Shown here: positions 5,217 to 7,947 of the stretch, piece by piece
Layout: every line of letters begins with the position of its first letter
How positions within the stretch are numbered: the first letter of the stretch is position 1
Position numbers and translations under genes: made by a program
Notes under the pieces: model-generated
Told to the model about the DNA's origin: nothing
The model's input: the letters and a program-made list of their open reading frames with translations, nothing else
Databases searched by the model: none
Assembly: GCA_002291875.1 (NCBI GenBank)
Contig: DBAV01000278.1
Location: 1 to 7,947, forward strand
From: Hyphomonadaceae bacterium UBA1001
GTDB taxonomy: Bacteria > Pseudomonadota > Alphaproteobacteria > Caulobacterales > Aquidulcibacteraceae
Length of the DNA: 7,947 bases
Direction of reading: 5' to 3'

Positions 5217-6155
5217 TCAGGCGGCGGCCGCGCCATCGGGCTGGGCCAGGGCGACGAACAGGTCGGCCAGGCCCACGCGGCGCGGTTCGCCAAAGGTTTC
5301 CAGCCGCTCGGGCGGCACGTCGCGGAACACGCCCACGGTCCGGCCCAGCACGGTGCGGGTGTAGATCAGGCGCAGCGCGTTCGCCTCGGCGCGGCGCGCG
5401 TCGGGGATGTCCACCGCGACAAAGCGCCGGGCGATGTCGTCCATCGAGGCATCCAGCATCAGTTGGCCATCCCGGATGAACATCACATGGGTGAGGATGG
5501 GTTCGATCTCGTCGACCTGGTGGGTGGTGACGATCACCGACCGCCCGGGATCGAAGTATTCCTGGATGATGGCGTCGTAGAAGCCACGGCGGTTGACGAT
5601 GTCGAGGCCCAGGGTCGGTTCGTCCAGCACCAGCAGGCGCGCGTCGATCGACAGCACCAGCGCCAGGTGCAGCTGAACCACCATGCCCTTCGAGAAGGTG
5701 CGGATGCGCCGGTCGCGCGGCAGATGCGCGGCATTGATGCGGGCCTCGGCGCGGCGGCGGTCAAAACGCGGGTGCAACCCCTCCATCCAGTCCAGCAGCT
5801 CGCCGATCCTGGCCCAGCGCGGCAGCGTGGCCACGTCGGCGATGAAGCAGACGTCGCGCATCACCGCCGAGCGGTGGGTGGCGGGGTCATGGCCCATCAC
5901 GGCCAGCGTGCCCTCGTGCGGGATCAGGCCCAGAAGGCAGTTCAGCAAGGTGGACTTGCCCGCGCCATTGGCGCCGATCACCCCGACAATGCGGCCGGCA
6001 GGAATGTCGAAATCCAGCGGCTGCAGCGCCCGCTTGGTGCCGAAACTGCGGGCCAGCCCGCGCGCGCTCACCAGCATTTCGGCCGGCGCCCCGGCAGGCG
6101 GGGGTTCGCCCGGGGGCGCGGCGGTTTCGGGGGTGGTGATGGTGTCCAGGCTCAT
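5217..6155 (-). CDS. ABC transporter ATP-binding protein (YtrB-like, ABC-2 exporter)
   Basis: 312 aa. Nucleotide-binding motifs in order: Walker A GANGAGKST at residues 61-69, signature FSKGM at 154-158 (the usual LSGGQ variant in this exporter group), Walker B LLVLDEP at 174-180 followed by the D-loop LGLD, and H-loop TTHQ at 210-213 (His212). The usual Q-loop glutamine position (around CFIADVATL, 103-111) has no Gln. A Pro/Ala-rich leader occupies residues 8-26 and an approximately 90-residue C-terminal extension follows the H-loop. It powers the permease encoded downstream, from the cytoplasmic face. The ATG at 6155 overlaps the regulator's stop as ATGA (6155-6152), so translation is probably coupled; the longer in-frame start at 6236 would lie within the regulator gene and is disfavoured. 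Its own Shine-Dalgarno is weak (GGAAA), which fits coupling. Confidence 0.93.
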   Translation of the reverse strand: MSLDTITTPETAAPPGEPPPAGAPAEMLVSARGLARSFGTKRALQPLDFDIPAGRIVGVIGANGAGKSTLLNCLLGLIPHEGTLAVMGHDPATHRSAVMRDVCFIADVATLPRWARIGELLDWMEGLHPRFDRRRAEARINAAHLPRDRRIRTFSKGMVVQLHLALVLSIDARLLVLDEPTLGLDIVNRRGFYDAIIQEYFDPGRSVIVTTHQVDEIEPILTHVMFIRDGQLMLDASMDDIARRFVAVDIPDARRAEANALRLIYTRTVLGRTVGVFRDVPPERLETFGEPRRVGLADLFVALAQPDGAAAA

Positions 6156-6517
6156 GAGCGGGTTTCCGGGGAGGGCTGGAAAAGGCGTTGGGGCTCGATG
6201 CCCAGGCGTTCGATGCGGTCGCGGATGGGCGGCCATTCGGTTTCAAGAAAGCGCGTGCGCTCGGCCGCGGTCAGGCGCTGGCGCGCGCCGGGCGTGACCG
6301 TCATGCCCAGCCCACGATTGCGTTCGATCACGCCCTCGTCGGCCAGGGCCTGATAGGCGCGCGAGACGGTCAGCGGATTCACCGCCAGCTCGGCCGCCAC
6401 CTGGCGCACCGAAGGCAGCGTCGCCCCCTCGGCCAGCCCGCCATCGAGGATGGATGCGACCACGCGGTCACGGATCTGCTTCCAGATCGGCTGGTCGTCA
6501 CGCCAGGGATTGGACAT
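6152..6517 (-). CDS. GntR family transcriptional regulator, YtrA subfamily
   Basis: 121 aa, starting MSNPWRDDQPIWKQIRDRVV. Residues about 10-75 are the GntR winged helix-turn-helix: PIWKQIRDRVVASILDGGL, then LPSVRQVAAELAVNPLTVSR (recognition region, about 34-53), AYQALADEGVIERNRGLGM with the wing. Only about 45 residues follow, which is the short dimerisation tail typical of the YtrA subfamily and too small for a FadR- or HutC-type effector domain. It is first in an operon with the ABC ATPase and permease genes, and a perfect palindrome lies over its predicted promoter, so it most likely represses its own operon; in YtrA systems repression is lifted by membrane or cell-wall stress. ATG 6517 is preferred over an in-frame GTG at 6526, which would sit too close to the only GAG-type ribosome binding site (6526-6528). 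Confidence 0.92.
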   Translation of the reverse strand: MSNPWRDDQPIWKQIRDRVVASILDGGLAEGATLPSVRQVAAELAVNPLTVSRAYQALADEGVIERNRGLGMTVTPGARQRLTAAERTRFLETEWPPIRDRIERLGIEPQRLFQPSPETRS

Positions 6518-6536
6518 GGCACACACTCGTCATAGC

Positions 6537-6554
6537 GTATTAGTGCACTAATAC
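6537..6554. promoter_or_regulatory. Palindromic operator for the GntR/YtrA-type regulator
   Basis: GTATTAGTGCACTAATAC is an 18-bp perfect palindrome, AT-rich against a very GC-rich background, located 20 bp before the regulator's ATG. Its size, symmetry and position suit a GntR dimer, and it covers the predicted -10 of the operon promoter. The palindrome is seen directly; assignment to this regulator is inferred from position and family behaviour. Confidence 0.75.
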
Positions 6555-6568
6555 ACCATGGGTGTCAA
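6539..6568 (-). promoter_or_regulatory. Sigma70-type promoter of the gntR-ABC operon
   Basis: On the minus strand, a consensus -35 TTGACA (6568-6563) is followed by an 18-bp spacer and a -10-like ACTAAT (6544-6539, 4 of 6 matches). The -10 lies inside the palindrome, so repressor binding would block polymerase. Start of transcription would fall near 6532, giving a short leader of about 15 nt before the ATG at 6517. Confidence 0.55.
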
Positions 6569-6598
6569 GAGGGCGGCGAATGGGTGCGAACCGGCAGG

Positions 6599-6643
6599 GG
6601 ATGGATCCCGGGTCCGATGCTGACGCACCGGCCCGGGATGACG
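6599..6643 (+). repeat. REP-like palindromic repeat, copy 1
   Basis: Begins GGATGGATCCCGGG and ends CGGCCCGGGATGACG, so it is itself an imperfect hairpin (TCCCGGG against CCCGGGA). Extragenic repeats with GGATCCCGG...CCGGGATGACG ends are widespread in GC-rich Alphaproteobacteria. It shares its ends with copy 2 in reverse orientation. Confidence 0.75.
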
Positions 6644-6665
6644 GCCGTGAGTTGAATAAAAGGAA

Positions 6666-6707
6666 CGTCATCCCGGCCGGAGCGCAGCGCAGGGCCGGGA
6701 ACCATCC
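6666..6707 (-). repeat. REP-like palindromic repeat, copy 2 (inverted)
   Basis: Begins CGTCATCCCGGCCGG and ends GGCCGGGAACCATCC; read on the minus strand it matches the ends of copy 1 (GGATGG-TCCCGG ... CCGG-CGGGATGACG), differing in the central loop. Its own arms TCCCGGCC/GGCCGGGA form a hairpin. The two copies are 22 bp apart and face each other, so together they can form a larger stem; the pair could act as a transcription barrier between metZ and the gntR operon. Confidence 0.75.
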
Positions 6708-6748
6708 CCAAAGGCCCCCTCAGTATCCCCCCATCGTCCACTGCGCGG

Positions 6749-6794
6749 CCACTTCCCCCGTGAACGGCGGAAGAAAACCCTGCGGGGGCAGTGG
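6749..6794 (-). terminator. Possible metZ terminator hairpin
   Basis: CCACT-T-CCCCCG at 6749-6760 pairs with CGGGGG-C-AGTGG at 6783-6794 (11 pairs around one mismatch), with a 22-nt loop, starting 4 bp after the metZ stop. There is no T-run after it on the minus strand, so if it ends transcription it does so weakly or together with the REP-like pair beyond. Confidence 0.3.
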
Positions 6795-6798
6795 CGGG

Positions 6799-7947
6799 TT
6801 ACAGCGCCGCCAGGGCCGCCTTGATGTCGTCTTCCAGGTCGGCCGCGTCCTCGAGGCCGACGGACAGGCGGATGGTGCCGGGGGCGACGCCGACTTCGGC
6901 GCGCTGCTGGGGTGTCATCGAGCGGTGGGTGGTGGTCCAGGGATGGGTGGCCAGCGATTTGGCGTCGCCCAGATTGTTCGAGATGTCGATCAGGCCCAGC
7001 GCATCGAGGAAACGGAACGCCCCCGCCTGGCCATCGGCGACCTCGAACGCCACCAGCGTACCGCCGCCGCTCATCTGGCGCGCGTGCAGGTGGTGGTGGG
7101 GATGGTCGGGGCGGCCGGGATACCGCACCTGCACCACGCCCCGGTCGGCTGCCAGCAGGTCCGCGAGGCGTGCCGCGCTGGCGCACATCGCGCGCACCCG
7201 CAATTCCATGGTCTCCAGCCCCTTCAGCAGCACCCAGGCGTTGAAGGGCGACAGCGCCGGCCCGGTATGGCGCAGGAACTGGAAATAGTGCGCCTCGAGC
7301 AGGTCGCGATTGCCCAGGATCGCCCCGCCCAGCACCCGGCCCTGGCCGTCAATGTGCTTGGTGGCCGAATAGACCACCACGTCCGCGCCCAGCGCGAGCG
7401 GTTTCTGGAGGACGGGGCTGGCGAACACGTTGTCGACCACGGTGATGCCGCCGCCCGCGCGCACCAGATCCGACACCACCGCGATGTCCACCGCGTCCAG
7501 CATCGGATTGGCCGGGGTTTCCAGCAGCGCCAGCCGCACACCGCCCGCACAGGCCGCGCGCCACTGGTCCAGGTCATGCCCGTCGACCAGGGTCACGCGC
7601 ACCCCATAGCGCGGGGCCAGGGTGTCCAGGATCCACCGGCACGAGCCGAACAGCGCCCGCGCGGCCACCACATGGTCGCCCTGTGCCACCACCGCCATCA
7701 CCGCGGCATGCACCGCCGCCATGCCCGACCCGGTCAGGAGGCACGCCTGTGCCCCCTCGATCAGGGCAAGGCGCTCTTCCAGCGCCGTCAGCGTGGGGTT
7801 GCCATACCGGCCATACACATAGCCGGGCTCGGTGCCGGCAAAGCGTGCGTCGGCCTCGCCCGCGCTGTCATAGGTAAAGCCCGAGGTGAGGAACAGCGCC
7901 TCGGAGGTTTCCTTGTGCGCGGTGCGCGCGGTGCCGCCGCGCACCGC
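6799..7947 (-). CDS. metZ: O-succinylhomoserine sulfhydrylase, 5' end beyond window
   Basis: 382 residues of a protein usually about 400 long; the N-terminal 15-20 residues lie outside the window. It is a Cys/Met-metabolism PLP enzyme (fold type I) acting in the cytoplasm, converting O-succinylhomoserine and sulfide to homocysteine in direct-sulfhydrylation methionine synthesis. Seen motifs: ETSEALFLTSGFTYDSA near the visible start, the PLP-phosphate motif YGRYGNPT, TGSGMAAVHA, DNVFASPVLQKPL (Asp pairing with the PLP nitrogen), and SATKHIDGQGR with the Schiff-base lysine encoded at 7357-7359. ISNNLGDAKSLATHP and a C-terminal IRLSVGLED complete the family pattern. These features match MetZ better than MetB or MetC, although O-acetylhomoserine use cannot be excluded from sequence alone. 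The GTG codon at 7944 is internal, not the start, since homology continues upstream. No regulatory region is visible because the start is missing. Confidence 0.93.
   Translation of the reverse strand, partial: AVRGGTARTAHKETSEALFLTSGFTYDSAGEADARFAGTEPGYVYGRYGNPTLTALEERLALIEGAQACLLTGSGMAAVHAAVMAVVAQGDHVVAARALFGSCRWILDTLAPRYGVRVTLVDGHDLDQWRAACAGGVRLALLETPANPMLDAVDIAVVSDLVRAGGGITVVDNVFASPVLQKPLALGADVVVYSATKHIDGQGRVLGGAILGNRDLLEAHYFQFLRHTGPALSPFNAWVLLKGLETMELRVRAMCASAARLADLLAADRGVVQVRYPGRPDHPHHHLHARQMSGGGTLVAFEVADGQAGAFRFLDALGLIDISNNLGDAKSLATHPWTTTHRSMTPQQRAEVGVAPGTIRLSVGLEDAADLEDDIKAALAAL

Noticed and set aside
5685..5700. Degenerate ABC signature (FSKGM) as a sign of a broken ATPase
   Set aside because: An S-K-G-M form of the signature is usual in this ABC-2 exporter group, so it is not a defect.
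6156..6236. Upstream start for the ABC ATPase
   Set aside because: It would lie inside the regulator gene; the ATGA overlap at 6152-6155 is the normal operon junction.
4382..6353. Long plus-strand open frames opposite the ABC genes (4382-5479 and 4980-6353)
   Set aside because: His/Gln/Arg-rich translations antisense to genes with complete ABC motifs; not credible proteins.
1..7947. CRISPR array, rRNA or riboswitch
   Set aside because: No regularly spaced direct repeats, no rRNA-like sequence and no recognisable riboswitch core were seen; the metZ leader, where one might occur, is outside the window.

Overview
The window is very GC-rich and densely packed. Gene content (PNPOx-fold general stress protein, pirin, ApaG, MetZ) and the DNA style suggest an alphaproteobacterial chromosome, possibly of the Caulobacterales/Maricaulales type; that finer placement is a guess from general familiarity, not from a marker gene. 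The left end is the edge of an integrated mobile element and the rest looks like ordinary chromosome.

Layout. (1) 1-919 is the right end of an integrative element. A tyrosine integrase reads leftward out of the window, and a 55-bp 3' fragment of tRNA-Leu(CAA) at 865-919 is the likely att scar; the complete tRNA should sit at the far end of the element, to the left. (2) 920-3781, rightward: a general-stress PNPOx-fold flavin-binding protein, translationally coupled by an ATGA overlap to a small acidic/Pro-rich lipoprotein; a pirin with all four metal ligands; and a 261-aa conserved protein of unknown function. (3) 3798-4199, leftward and convergent with (2): ApaG. (4) 4289-6517, leftward: a three-gene operon of GntR/YtrA-family repressor, ABC ATPase and ABC-2 type permease, with an 18-bp perfect palindromic operator lying over the predicted -10 of its own promoter. 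(5) 6555-6798: two inverted copies of a REP-like palindromic repeat and a possible terminator hairpin. (6) 6799-7947, leftward: MetZ (O-succinylhomoserine sulfhydrylase), missing only its N-terminal end beyond the window edge.

How the parts work together. The GntR-ABC cassette is a self-contained, autoregulated export module of the YtrAB type with unknown substrate. The stress protein has a candidate EcfG-type promoter, which would fit the alphaproteobacterial general stress response. The integrase start codon and Shine-Dalgarno sequence lie in a hairpin that could limit its translation. I found no clear undescribed multi-gene system. The most open questions are the 261-aa unknown protein, the integrase translation hairpin, and the unseen cargo of the element to the left.
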